Source: Coix lacryma-jobi var. lacryma-jobi
Lineage: Eukaryota > Streptophyta > Magnoliopsida > Poales > Poaceae
NCBI GenBank assembly: GCA_009763385.1
Contig: CM019831.1
Coordinates: forward strand, 16,580,080 to 16,644,079
Direction of reading: 5' to 3'
Length of the DNA: 64,000 bases
Position numbers and translations under genes: made by a program. This document shows positions 21,306 through 32,611 of the stretch, piece after piece (the stretch's first letter is position 1; each line of letters begins with the position of its first letter). The notes beneath the pieces were generated by a model that did not search any database, was not told the DNA's origin, and worked only from the letters and a program-made list of their open reading frames with translations.

Positions 21306-22690
21306 AGCTCCCCCAAGCTAACTTGTTGCTCGTCCTCGAGCAACAATGCGGTTCAAGCATCAAGCATGAGATAGGTAGCAAAATTAAGATGTATACAAGT
21401 GCATATTGTATAGTGAGAAATAACTTAGCATATATCATTAATCATAGCAATGTGGGGCTTATAGTTTTTCACTTCAATCATGCAAGAGTGAAATAAAGTA
21501 GTAGATAGGAAACTTTTATCCTGCTTAGGTTTGACTAGGATTTTGTTTGGAGGTTTTTCAAAGTTTTCAAAAGATAACAACTTGCTTAAGTCCTCCAAGA
21601 TTCACTCAATCACTCAATGGTGTTTAAAACCTCACTTAGGCCAAAATGTAGCCTCTCCTATTTCTAAAGAATGATATGTGGAGCTTTAGGTAGGCTAAGA
21701 ACCATGAGCAAATTGCCTGATGTTTATTGCTAAGCTAGACACTCAGATCATAAGGAGCAGCAAATCATAAAAATTGATCAAGATGTGCAGGTGTGGTTAT
21801 GTGGAAGTGTATAGAGAGGTATTTCATAATCCTTCCTAGTTAATTTTCTGGGGTCTAGAGCTAATGATGACTCTCTTTTTTTTCGATACATAGTGAGTAG
21901 ACAAAAGGATGTGTCCTCACATTTTCTTAGGACATAGTCCTCTTTTGAGCTACTTTGCTTTTTTTTGGATACAATGTGAGTAGACAAAAATGTGTCCTCA
22001 CATTTTCTAGGACATAGTCCTCTTTTGAGCTACTTTGCTCAAAAGCTTTTTCTCTCTTTTTTTTAGCTCTAGATTTCCCCAGATTATCTATAGGAAAGGA
22101 TTTTTGAAATGAATAGGGAAAGGGAGAGAAATGCTTATTCCCAGTGTAGGAATGGCATAAGGCTAGCAATGAGATGTTTGGCAGGGTGTTGCATATCTCC
22201 GGTGTAGAGAATAAGCAATTTATTTGGTGGTTGCAAACTTCCAAAGTGGATAGTAAGCAATATGGTGGGTGTGCGTGTATCTTGATTCAAAAGATATGAT
22301 AAGCTTCTCTACTAAGATCTATGAGGTCTAACAAGGCTCAACACAAACAAAGCTCTTTGTGGTTTTGACTAATGACTAACAAATATTTGGCTGGTGGTGG
22401 GATAGGATAAAATCCAGGAGGAACTTTTAGCAAGGTTTTCATAATTTTTAAAAGAAATCCTCCAGATTAGGTCCTAATTTCACTTTAGCAAGTTTAAAGA
22501 ATTACTCCATTTCTTACTAACTTTATTCACTAAGCATGATTTCAGTTTAAGCATGTGCAACCCACAAAAGCTACAACTTAGATAAGACCAGTTATTCAAC
22601 CCATAACAATAGCATTTGCATGACATGTTTCAAAGCTTATTCAGGTTTTAACTTGTTTAAGCAGATTTCATTAATTTTATTCATGGAATG
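21306..22690. other. Gypsy 3' non-coding region
   Basis: A polypurine tract on the minus strand (AGCTTGGGGGAGCT at 21305-21318) abuts the LTR. A roughly 75-bp segment (TCCTCACATTTTCT...GAGCTACTTTGCT) is tandemly duplicated at about 21890-21962 and 21971-22042. No pol domain is present. Confidence 0.7.
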
Positions 22691-24219
22691 TGTTGACGCA
22701 AAACGTGACGCTCCGCGCCTGGCACACAGCAAGCCGAACGAGGCTGGCTTTCGGGTGACCGGAGAATTCTGAATCCGGAAACGTGCCAGTTGGTTTGACC
22801 TGAAAACCAACAAGGGATAGAAATATGAGAATACCTTGGAACATGCCGGGTAAAACCAGACAGTTCCATATGTGCGGCTTTGGAAGCCAATCATGACGGC
22901 ACACAGCTATAAAAGCTGTTTGTCGAAACAGGTTTATAATGTCATTCGGCAAGTATAAAGATGAAGCTCATAAATATGTTGAATGCCAAACACATAAATA
23001 ACAAGAAGATAGAAGGGCAATTTATAAATATAAATCTATCCAAATAGCATATGCATAGGCTAATTCGACTAATCTGCCGCACGTTTAGTCTTCATAAACC
23101 CATCAAGTATAAACTCAAGCAAAGCTAATCCACCGCATGATACCACTTGCTATAAGTCTACACCACTCCTTATAATTAGATTAATCCACCGCATGATACG
23201 ATCTAATTATAAGAAGCTAAAAGCATACACATATCTGAACAGATCTATAAAAACTCATTACTCATGTAAGCTTAACCAGAGTCGGCAATCTAGCCGAACT
23301 GGGGTCCATGAAGAAGAAACATACAAACAAGCATGATTAAACTAATCTAAAACCTGCATCTGCCGCACGATACCCAGTTCTATCAAAGCCTAACCATGAT
23401 CGATATGTATGAACCCACAACATGTAACAATCTAGATTGAAAGATAACCCGGCCGTCATGATCTTATGATTAGCAAGGCATAAGCAAACTCATGCAACAT
23501 GGCCGAACAAAGATCAATCTAAATTGGGCAAAGGTGTTACAAGAATTAAGTGAATAAAACATATAACACATGATAACTTAATGAATCTATTAGATCTGCC
23601 AAATCTAACAGAGCCGATAACTATTTTTACTCATGACTTTATCCGCCGCACGATACAAGGCATAAGCAAAAACTTCCCGTCATAAACTTAAATCCGCCGC
23701 ACGATACTAAGCTTAACGTACGAGACTGCTTGCATCATATCTAAATCCACCGCATGATACTAGACGTGATAGCAAGGTTGTCGGTACTTACGGAGGTCGA
23801 CAGATCGATGATTCCTCTCGAAGAACTCGATGACATGACTAAGGACTCGAAGATGGCATGGGGCCGGTTGTATTGATGTGGTTGTGAATAATTTTACAAT
23901 GGTCGAGGGTTTATATTTATACCCTGGACGAAACACGAATCCTAGACGATTACGACCTAAAAACAAGGAAAGATACAAATCACATTCCTAATCCTTTTGG
24001 CGTCTTCTATCGCCACATGTCTTCTCGTGCAAGTCGGTTTTACCTGTATCATCCATCTCCCGAATGGGGCCACCGCTTTGCGAAATAGCCGACCGCACAT
24101 GTACTCACCGAAAGTCTTAAGGACCAAATAGCCGTCCGAATGCTTGCCGAATCTTTCTCCTCTCTGCTGGCTGGACCCACTTGTCATATCTTCGTGTGTG
24201 CGAAAATTTGGTGTTAACA
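22691..24219. repeat. Solo LTR (1.5 kb) inside the Gypsy element
   Basis: TGTTGACGC...GGTGTTAACA with a perfect TSD GAATG (22686-22690, 24220-24224). One LTR with its own TSD and no interior indicates removal of the element by LTR-LTR recombination. It holds about seven dispersed copies of a motif like CCRCCGCAYGATAC (23075-23762). Confidence 0.85.
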
Positions 24220-24581
24220 GAATGGATACTTAGGCAAGCATATGACATTCAAAAGATATAGAATTTAAGAACCGAATGTAAAGAGTGAGTTTTGAGACAT
24301 ACCTTATTGGAGCGGGAGTCTCCCCCAAGCTGGCTTCTTGCTTGGTGAAGGGTCTTCTTCTTCTCGGTCGGAGCTCTTGTTCTCATTTTATTAAAAGGGA
24401 AACTATCTAATGTTGTGAAAAGGGAAACTATCCTATTATGATATTTTATTGTTCTAACTAAGTTAACATATACCTATGCATATAACGAATGATAACTGAT
24501 TTTTTTAGTTACATGCATGACATATGTTATTTATTCAAAAAGGGAAAATTGAAGGGAAAAATTCAAAAGTAAAACCATACC

Positions 24582-26456
24582 TTAGGTCCATGGAGTTTCA
24601 TCCTTATCGGGTGGATCTTCTTCCTTGGGCACTTCTTCTCTTAGTACTCCATCTGGTTCTTCTTCTTTTGGCACCCCTCCCTTGTTATGTGAATCACACA
24701 ACTTAGGAGGAGGTGGTTCTTTCTTTCTGTTCCACCTTGTTCCTGGGCGCCTCTTCTTGGTACGAACGGGCTTTGCTACCTGCATGTTAGCGGCATATGC
24801 GGGACCACGGGAGAAGGAGAATATTTCCTTCCTCCCTCCTAATGTCATTTGAATTTTACCACTTCCCACATATATGCAAGCATTAACAGTGTTCAAGAAG
24901 GGTCTACCCAAAATTAAAGGTACATCTTTTCTATTTCCCATATCTAGTATTATGAAATCAACAGAAACATAGGAACCTCTAATATGAACAGGTAAGTCAT
25001 TAACTATTCCTTCTACATAGCAAGTGGATTGATCAGCTAGCACAACATAGGCAGATGTGGATGACATGGGTGGAAAGAACGAGTTTTTATAGAAATCCTT
25101 AGATATAATGTTCACACTCGATCCTAAATCACACATGGCATTTTTAAAGACTTCGCCAAAGATTGAGCATCTAATTATGGGACTACCAGGATCACCCTTT
25201 TTAACAGTCATGGTTTGATCTTCATAATAGTTAAAATATTTTATTTCAACCATATTTGCAGTTTCCATGTCAGGTTTAGCAGGAATTTTGCCAGATTCAA
25301 AAGATGGTATGATAGCAGCAAGTTGAGCTAATTGGGTTTCTAACATCTTATTAAAACTTAATTGATTTTTCAGAGCAGATGAGAAATCTTCCAATTTAGC
25401 ATTTATCTTCTCAAGAATTTTATCATTCGACATTAATTTCTCTTTCAAGAAATCAGTAGTTTTACCTTGTGAGTAAACTAAGTTTTTCAAGAATGAGAAA
25501 TTATCAAAATTCTGAAAATTAGAGCGGGGGAATGAATTGTTACCTTGAGAATTGGAGTGCTGATTCCATCCTTGATTTGGTTGACGAAAACCGTTGTTGT
25601 TGTTGATGAAGTTCAAATCTTCATGTAGCTCGGGGCAGTGGTTCCCAGAATGTCCGGTTTCTCCACAGACTTCATAAGTCATGTAGGATTCCAGAGATTG
25701 GATACTCTCTTGTTGGTTCATCTTCTCACAGCTGTCCAGCTTCTTTGCCAGCAGGTCCATCTTGGCCACGATCATGTCGGCCCCCTTAAGGGAATGCATA
25801 CTTCGCTTGCGAGGCTGCAGTCTCTCGTCATTCCATCCTTGGTTCGACACCATCTTCTCTATGAGAGCCTTAGCATCTGCAACATTCAGAGAAAAGAATG
25901 CACCGCCGGCGGCGGCATCCAAATGGCTTCTAGAGAGTGGGGTTAGGCCATGGTAGAAATTCTGGATCAATAGCTAGTCCTCCATACCATGGTGCGGACA
26001 AACAGTGACATACTCTTGCAACCTCTCCCAAGCCTCGGGAATAGATTCCTCGGCTTGTTGCGTAAAGCTAGAGATTTTGTTGCGAAGAGCGTTCGTCTTG
26101 CCTATCGGGAAGAATTTGGCGAGAAAAGCATTGGAACATTTGTCCCATGTGTCTACAACGTTGCGATCGGTATAGAACCATTGCTTCGCTTTTCCTAGCA
26201 AAGAGAAAGGAAAGAGACGAAGGCGGATGGCTTCTTGGGTTATCCCCTTAATGGCGAAGGTGCCGCAAATCTCCAAGAATTGTTGGAGATGAGCATTGGT
26301 GTCCTCATGAGCTTTGCCACAGAACGGGCTAGCTTGGACCATCGTGATCAGAGCCGGTTTCAACTCAAAATTGAGGTTGGCATCGATCACGTCTGGTCCC
26401 GTCGCTACATTAGCGGCAGAAGGAGCAGAAAATTCACGAATGGCCTTGTTGGCCAT
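24582..26456 (-). pseudogene. Gypsy gag-protease ORF with one internal stop
   Basis: Starts at MANKAIREFSAP (ATG 26456). Gag includes FELKPALITMVQASPFCG and a retrotransposon-gag domain (FPFSLLGKAKQWFY); the CCHC knuckle is CGETGHSGNHCPE. A coiled-coil-like stretch and an aspartic protease (CDLGSSVNIISKDFY, then PLILGRPFL) follow, and the end is Lys/Pro/Glu-rich. An in-frame TAG at 25971-25973 replaces the Trp expected after GMED. The frame is otherwise open. The active-site form D-L-G-S is usual in this lineage. Confidence 0.85.
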
Positions 26457-26619
26457 CGTGAAGATAGAACGAGATAAGAAAGAAAGAAGTTGAAGAAGAT
26501 GAAGGAAAAAGATAAGAAGAGTTAAAGAAAGAAAGAATGGGGTAAGATGGGATTCGCTAAGCGGGAGCTTAAGCGAAGATAAATTCGACACGGACTCAAC
26601 CGATACACCGATTGCCTTC

Positions 26620-26636
26620 CCCGTCAACGGCGCCAG
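26620..26636 (-). other. Primer-binding site of the Gypsy element
   Basis: On the minus strand TGGCGCCGTTGACGGGG, eight bases inside the LTR edge. Two diverged copies of the same LTR-edge/PBS unit occur inside each LTR. Confidence 0.8.
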
Positions 26637-26643
26637 AAATGCT

Positions 26644-28617
26644 TGTTGGTAGTTCTTAACTTCACTAAAGATAGAGCTAAGCACTATCCCCGGTAACGGC
26701 CCAGAAATGCCTGTTGGCACTTGCTAACGTTGTCACTAGGAGTAGACTATGGAGTCTATCCCTGGCAATGGCGTCAGAAATGCTTGTAGCAAGTCCAGTC
26801 ACTATACTTAAAGGAGTGAAGCTAAAGCAGCTATCTACTAATGCCAAGGGGGGTTGTCAATCCCGACACTAGTAGGAGCTAGCTAGAGAGATTGCAATCT
26901 ACCAAGGGGAGATTCTGCAAGCGCACAGAACTATCGTAGTAGCACTTCGCCTGGGAGTACCAGGTGTCGATTTATTTGATCCCAAGGGAAGGCTAGGGTG
27001 GTGTATGAGTCGAGTCAAGCAGGGGATGAGAGTCGAAGAAAAGGGAGAAGGGGAAAGAGGAGATGAAAGGCTAGAAAGAATATATGGGTGGATAGGTAAG
27101 GATGAAATGGATGGCTAAGGTAAGGTGGATAAATAGATAGATAGGGGGGTAACTAAGGATAACTAACTACTAACTACTAACTACTAACTACTCCTAGATA
27201 ACCATGAAGCAAGATAACTACGAAGCAAGATAGTTACGAAGCAGGATAGGCAAATGTCAATAAAGCAACAAAGTTAAGTAAAGTTTTATTCCTATCTTAT
27301 CAAGTATCGAGGCGTACTAGCCTTTACCACTAACTTAGGTTGAACGCTAGCACAACGAGCCTTACTGTTAAACTGGGTCAACTACGTGGTGGAATTCAAG
27401 GCGCACAGGGCTGTCACCACCTGCTTGCTACCACAGCTATCCGGGGGTCCAGCCGTATCTGAAGGTAAGTTTATAACTAAGCACCACGATTAACTATATT
27501 CCAACTATCTCTACCGTAGCTTTGAATAGAGACACCCTTGCGGACGTCAGAGCAAATACTTGACTTAATAAGATAAACACTAAACTAACTAAGCAACCTA
27601 TTGGCAAAGATCAAACACTAAGCTCACTAGAGATTAACTACTATGGCTAAGTGAATTGAACTGTAGGATAGCTAGGCACTCAAGCAATCAATCAAGTATA
27701 CCACTCAATACTGATAAGTAGAATAAAGTAATACTTAAAATGATGAACTAGAATATAGTAAAGTGCTTGAGTAACAAGAGCAAAACCTGAACTGGAGATG
27801 AAGGAAGACTCTTCCCAGCTCCAGGACCGATCACTCGCACGCCTCTACTCTTGAGCTAAGCCATGAGCAGCGCTACCGCGAGGGCAAAGATGCCTTGCTC
27901 TACTAGCTACCTACTTGCCTAAGCTCTCTGAGCTTCTAACCTAACTCTCTTGCTTGCTTCTCTTGCTTGTGTTGGTGTGTGATGGTATTGGTGTGTGAAT
28001 GAAGTGAGGCCTCAGGGGGGTATTTATAGTCTTGAAGAGTGAGGGGGGTACTCATAGGGGGCAGCCAACCGACCTAGGGTTAGGTCAGGTGGCGGGCGCC
28101 ACCCCCTACTGGCGGCCGCCAGTGCCCTGGCCGTTGGATGCACCGGCATTGATCCAACGACATCCAGGAGGTTGTCCAAGGCGGTTTGGAGGTCGGTTGC
28201 ATGTCCTAGCAACCGCCATTCAGCCTTGATCCACGCCATTCCATCTTGAGCTGTCCGATGCCACTGACCTAGTGACCAAGGGCCAAGATTTGGCCCTGGG
28301 AGGTCACACGGATCGGTGACGTGGCAGGGGGTGGAGCTTGGGCCAACCCAAGTGGCGGGCGCCACTTAGAGCTGGCGGGCGCCACCTAGGGGTGGCGGGC
28401 GCCACCCCCCTTAGGCCCATTTGGGCCCTACTGCGTAGGCTTGGCCGCCTGGTGGGTCAAAATGTCCAAATTTGGTTCAAATCCTGCATTCAAATAAAAT
28501 TCTATGGACATGTGGAATTCGGTTAGTTTGAAACCTATTTAACTACATTTCATGCCTTTTTGGTGAAGTTTAGTGTAAAATGTTGATGGTAAAACAGGGG
28601 TTTAAGGACCATCAACA
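26644..28617 (-). repeat. Gypsy 5' LTR
   Basis: 1,974 bp, nearly identical to 19340-21305. PBS-like copies lie at 26687-26719 and 26757-26788. Confidence 0.95.
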
Positions 28618-28770
28618 AGGCACACCATAGAGAGGTGCTTTAAACTGCATGGTTTTCCATCTAGCAAGTTGATTGTGATCATTGTGGAGATAAGGGGCAT
28701 ACCATAGAGAAGTGTTTTAAGCTGCATGGTTTTCCACCTGGGTGGAAAAACAGGGGAAATCTCAACTAGG
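28618..28770 (+). pseudogene. Copia 1 gag end: duplicated zinc-knuckle region
   Basis: Right of the Gypsy insertion the knuckle sequence appears twice: CACACCATAGAGAGGTGCTT... (28620-28665) and again CATACCATAGAGAAGTGTTT... (28698-28745). Both encode the CFKLHGFP tail but in different frames. The second copy has the full knuckle CDHCGDKGHTIEKC. The gag frame closes with TAG at about 28767. Confidence 0.7.
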
Positions 28771-30224
28771 GGGAGTTCGAGGTGCTAATTGGAATCGAGC
28801 TAATCATACAACATCTGAAAAGGAGCTTCCGGTGGTAGATGCTCAAGTTCTTGAGAAATACAACTCCAAGCTCAAGCTCTCTGAAGGCTCATCTTCCACT
28901 CAAGGTTCCTCTACTAATTCCAGTTACCATGCTACTTCCCAAGGTATAAAACATGTTCAAGCCTACATAAATAAACCTTGGATTGTTGATTATGGAGCAA
29001 CTAACCATATGACAAGAGCATCCCATCTTTTCACTTCCTATATTCCTTGTTCAGGTAAGGATAAGGTGCGTGTAGCAGATGGATCCATGGTTCCTATAAC
29101 GGGACGTGGATCTATACGGTGCACCAAAACCCTATCCTTATCACCAGTTTTGCGCGTTCCTGATTTCCCTATTAACTTATTATCTGTTAGCTCTATCACA
29201 AAATCCCTCAATTGTAGATGTTGGTTTTATCCTTCTCATTGTGCTTTTCAGGAGCTAGGGACAGGGAGAATTCTTGGGACTGGGACCGTGCATAATGGAC
29301 TCAATTATCTTGATGAAGGAAGTGATGAAGTCGCTTTTGCATCCAAGATGTCTCCATGTCAAGAATTATTATTACTTCACCGCAGGCTTGGCCACCCCTC
29401 TTTTGCTTCTATGTCTCATAGTTATCCTTCACTTTTTAATGTATGTCCTAGGGAATCTCTTATATGTGATGCATGTGAGTTTGCTAAACATACAAGAGTT
29501 CCCTATCCCAGTTTGGGTTTAAGAAGTAATAAACCATTTGATGTGATCCATTCTGATGTCTGGGGACCATGTGAAGTGCACTCTATTTCTGGACATAGAT
29601 GGTTTGTGACTTTTATTGATGGATTTAGTAGATATACTTGGCTTTATCTTTTGAAACACAAAAGTGATGTTTTTGTTGTTTTTAAAGATCTGTATGCCCT
29701 TATTAAAAATAAGTTTGGCAACACTATTAAGGTCTTACGTTCAACAATGGTACGGAGTATGTTAACCAGGAGTTTGAACAATTCCTTGTTTCTAATGGTA
29801 TTGAGCATCAAACAACCTGTGTTAACACTCCAGAGCAAAACGGTGTTGCTGAACTAAAAAATAGACATTTACTTGAAGTTGCGTGTTCTCTTATGTTCAC
29901 AATGAATGTTCCTAAGTTTCTTTGGGGGGAAGCAGTGAAGACTGCAACATATTTAATAAATCGCATAGCTCTTCGAGTTCTTGATAATAAATGCCCTGCT
30001 GAGTTACTTTTGAATTCTAATGGATTTGTTGTGTCGCCGAAGGTCTTTGGATGTGTTTGCTTTGTTCATGACTATAGAAATGATATTAGAAAACTTGACC
30101 CTCGTGCTGTTAAATGCGTGTTTGTTGGATACGCTCCTACTAAAAAAGGTTATCGTTGTTGGTGTCCATCTGAACATCGTTTCTTTACAAGTATGGATGT
30201 GACATTTCGTGAATTTGAACCTTA
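28742..30224 (+). pseudogene. Copia 1 protease and integrase region
   Basis: Protease WIVDYGATNHMT: the catalytic D-S/T-G triad reads D-Y-G (Tyr codon at 28991). Next come the pre-integrase HHCC zinc region (HRRLGHPSF...CDACEFAKH) and the integrase core (IHSDVWGP, FVTFIDGFSRYTWLY). A one-base deletion near 29740 breaks the frame. The rest of integrase (TPEQNGVAELKNRHL, FLWGEAVKTATYLINR) continues in another frame to about 30226, where a Helitron interrupts it. Confidence 0.85.
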
Positions 30225-32611
30225 CTAGTAAAAATGCCCGTGCGTTGCCACGTGTTAACAATATATTTTTTTATATTTTTAATGGTAAATGTCACATTTT
30301 TTATTTTATATCTCTTCATTTTTAAGTGTATACGTTTTTTATATATCATTTTTAATCTTCTATACCCATATTAGTTTATTATTTTGGAAGAGATGAATGT
30401 TTTTATCTTCATATAACTTTTTTTATTTCTGTAGTTTTTTTTGAAATATTTTCATCTAGGGTTTTTTCCGGGCAAGTTTTTTTTGAAATATTTTTCACCC
30501 TAGCGGCTAGCTGGATAGTGAGGCGGCGTGCTGCGGCGGTTGGTGATCAGCGGGCGGCGGCCTCCACAACAGCAGCGGACCATGGCAACGATATTGCAGT
30601 CTGTCAGTCTGCCAGGCGCAGCGGCGTTGGGCGGCAGCGTGCCACGTGCGTCAGAACTTTGTTATGGCGGGCAGGATGTGCAACAGCGAGCGCGCATGTG
30701 TGTTGCTACGGGTTTATTTTTTCAAGTTATATCTCATTTTTTTGCCTCTTTTATGCCCTTATTAATTTTTTGTACTTATCTCTTAAACATTATATTTTCT
30801 TTCAGTAGACATATTTTCTTATTATTTGCATTTTTCAGTTTTTTATGTTACCTTTTTCTGTTTTTCTGCTTCATCCTCTGTCGGTTTCATTTTCTCACCA
30901 TCTTCTCTATTTCTCTCTTTTTTTATAGATTTTGGCATTCCGTTTTGTATGTCCCCAATTTAATATGAGCATGTTTTCTTTAAATTATTAAATCAGCTTA
31001 TTAGCCACACCTGAGCCCAGGTTCTCTCAACATCAGGGGTCACCCTGGCACAAAAAACCGAGAACGGAACTAACCGGAATCGAAACCGAATTAACCGAAA
31101 CCAAAATATTCGGTCTCTCGTTCGGTTCTAGGTTCCCAGGAACCGAAATAATTATAGTTAATTCGGTTTCTGACCTCTGGTAACCGAATTGACTCAAAAT
31201 AACCGAACTATGTAAATGACTAAAAGGCCCATAGGAAATAGTACACAACCCAGCCCAAACAGAGGGAAACCCTAAGTACTCTTCTCACCTCAGTCCTCAC
31301 TCAGTCCTCCCTGACCCCGAGCGCCTAGTCGCCGAGAGCCGAGACTCCGAGTCCCGACTCCCCATCCCCGCGACCGCGACCCGACCCCTCGGTGCCGGTG
31401 GCGGCGACTCCCGGCCGACCCGACCCCGCTCCGCTCCCTCCTGGCGCCGATCCGCACTTCTGCAGAGCGCTGAGCGCAGACCTCCTCGCATCGCCTGGGA
31501 TCCGCTCGCCAGCCCTCCTCTTTCCGGCTTCCCCTTCCCTCTGGCTCTGGTCCTCCCTTTCCCCTCCGTGACGGCGTGAGGCAAGAGGCAGGAGCAGCCG
31601 CGCAGGAGGCCCACACGGCTAACCCCTGGCCAGCCAGAAGGACGACCAAGACGACAAGGCTGAATCCATTCCAAGTATGTTTTTTGTCTAGCTTTAGATT
31701 CCGGTTGTAGGTGGTTGTTTCGTTCTTCCTTCTTTTTTTTCTTGATTTTTCTTCCCTTCCAAAACTCTAATGATCCCGCATCTACTGTCTTTCTCGATCT
31801 CCAGATCCAGGAAAGGGGTTAAACTCTCTTATCAATCTCACACTTCTCTATTCTCCCCAGATCTGGGAAATGGGTGCATCTAGCTGGCAACAGGCGGAGC
31901 TTGGAGAGCAGAGGAGCTTGGAGTGCAATCGATGGCGTGTGTCGATTGTTGCTTCATGTTTCTTTACTTTATTTCTCTTGATCTGTATACATTTGCATGA
32001 TGGCTCTGCTACAGTTTTGAGTATATATATGATTCTCGGTCGGCCACCTGGCCGCGAAGCGAGAGTATTGTTGGGCGCGACGGGGAAGTGCACGGGGTTG
32101 CTGGCGACCACACGCCGACCTCCGGCTAACGGCCTCTGAGGGTGAAGGCGCGACGGGGGAGGGCACGGTGTTGTTGGCGGCCGCACGCCGGCTGCCGCCG
32201 ACGAGAGCGCAAAAGCTTCATGCGCCACCACAACGGGAGAGGGCGAGGCAAGGAGAGGAACGTCAGGGAGCAACGGAGAGGAGACGACGAAGGTACATGA
32301 GCGTTGGGGAGATGGCACGAAAGGGAGAGGTCGCTGCACCGTCACGGCCGACGCGAGTGAATCGAATGGGCTCTCAGCGAATGGGCTGCCAAAGGCCGAA
32401 TTGAGCACGGGCACGCATTGTTGTTACCCTTGTTTAATACAAAATGTATTCTAGTCGTATTCGTTTGCTGCACCGTCATCGACGCATTGGAACGTATTCT
32501 AGTCGTATTCGTTCGCTGCACCGTCATCGGCGTATTGGGCCAGACGAAAAAAAATCCAGACCAAAAAAGAGGCTGAAATTTTGCCTCTTTATTATTAGGT
32601 ATAGATATAGA
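30225..32611 (-). mobile_element. Helitron (2.4 kb) in Copia 1
   Basis: Read on the minus strand it starts TCTATATCTATACCTAATAA and ends CGTGGCAACGCACGGGCA...TTTTACTAG, the standard grass Helitron 3' end. The bases outside are A on the 5' side and T on the 3' side; a TTA is present at both edges. No RepHel helicase is visible, so it is non-autonomous. The interior includes GC-rich blocks at 31290-31660 and 31970-32400 that look like captured gene 5' regions (AAACCCTAAG at 31268). A CCAA/GTATGT donor-like site at 31674-31683 lies on the plus strand. Confidence 0.85.
31290..32414. other. Possible captured gene pieces inside the Helitron
   Basis: The plus strand shows an AAACCCTAAG leader (31268), then a GC-rich block to 31675, a donor-like GTATGT, AT-rich DNA, and an acceptor-like TTCTCCCCAG at 31851-31860 followed by more open sequence. 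Minus-strand frames (119-188 codons) also cover the region. I recognise no protein. Frames are open on both strands, so coding cannot be asserted. Confidence 0.3.

Larger units (their letters stand above)
19340..28617 (-). mobile_element. Gypsy (Tat/Athila-like) element with gag-protease only
   Basis: LTRs at 26644-28617 (5' in element sense) and 19340-21305 (3') are about 1.97 kb, nearly identical, and begin and end TGTTGG...CAACA in window orientation. The near-TSD is GGGCA (19335-19339) / AGGCA (28618-28622). The primer-binding site TGGCGCCGTTGACGGGG (26636-26620) fits this lineage. The interior has a gag-protease frame, a solo LTR of another element and about 1.4 kb of non-coding DNA. No reverse transcriptase, RNase H or integrase is visible, so it is non-autonomous. 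Confidence 0.9.

Noticed and set aside
30518..30968. 146-codon plus frame in the Helitron
   Set aside because: The second half is T-rich and encodes Phe/Leu runs typical of AT-rich non-coding DNA; no membrane-protein family is recognised.
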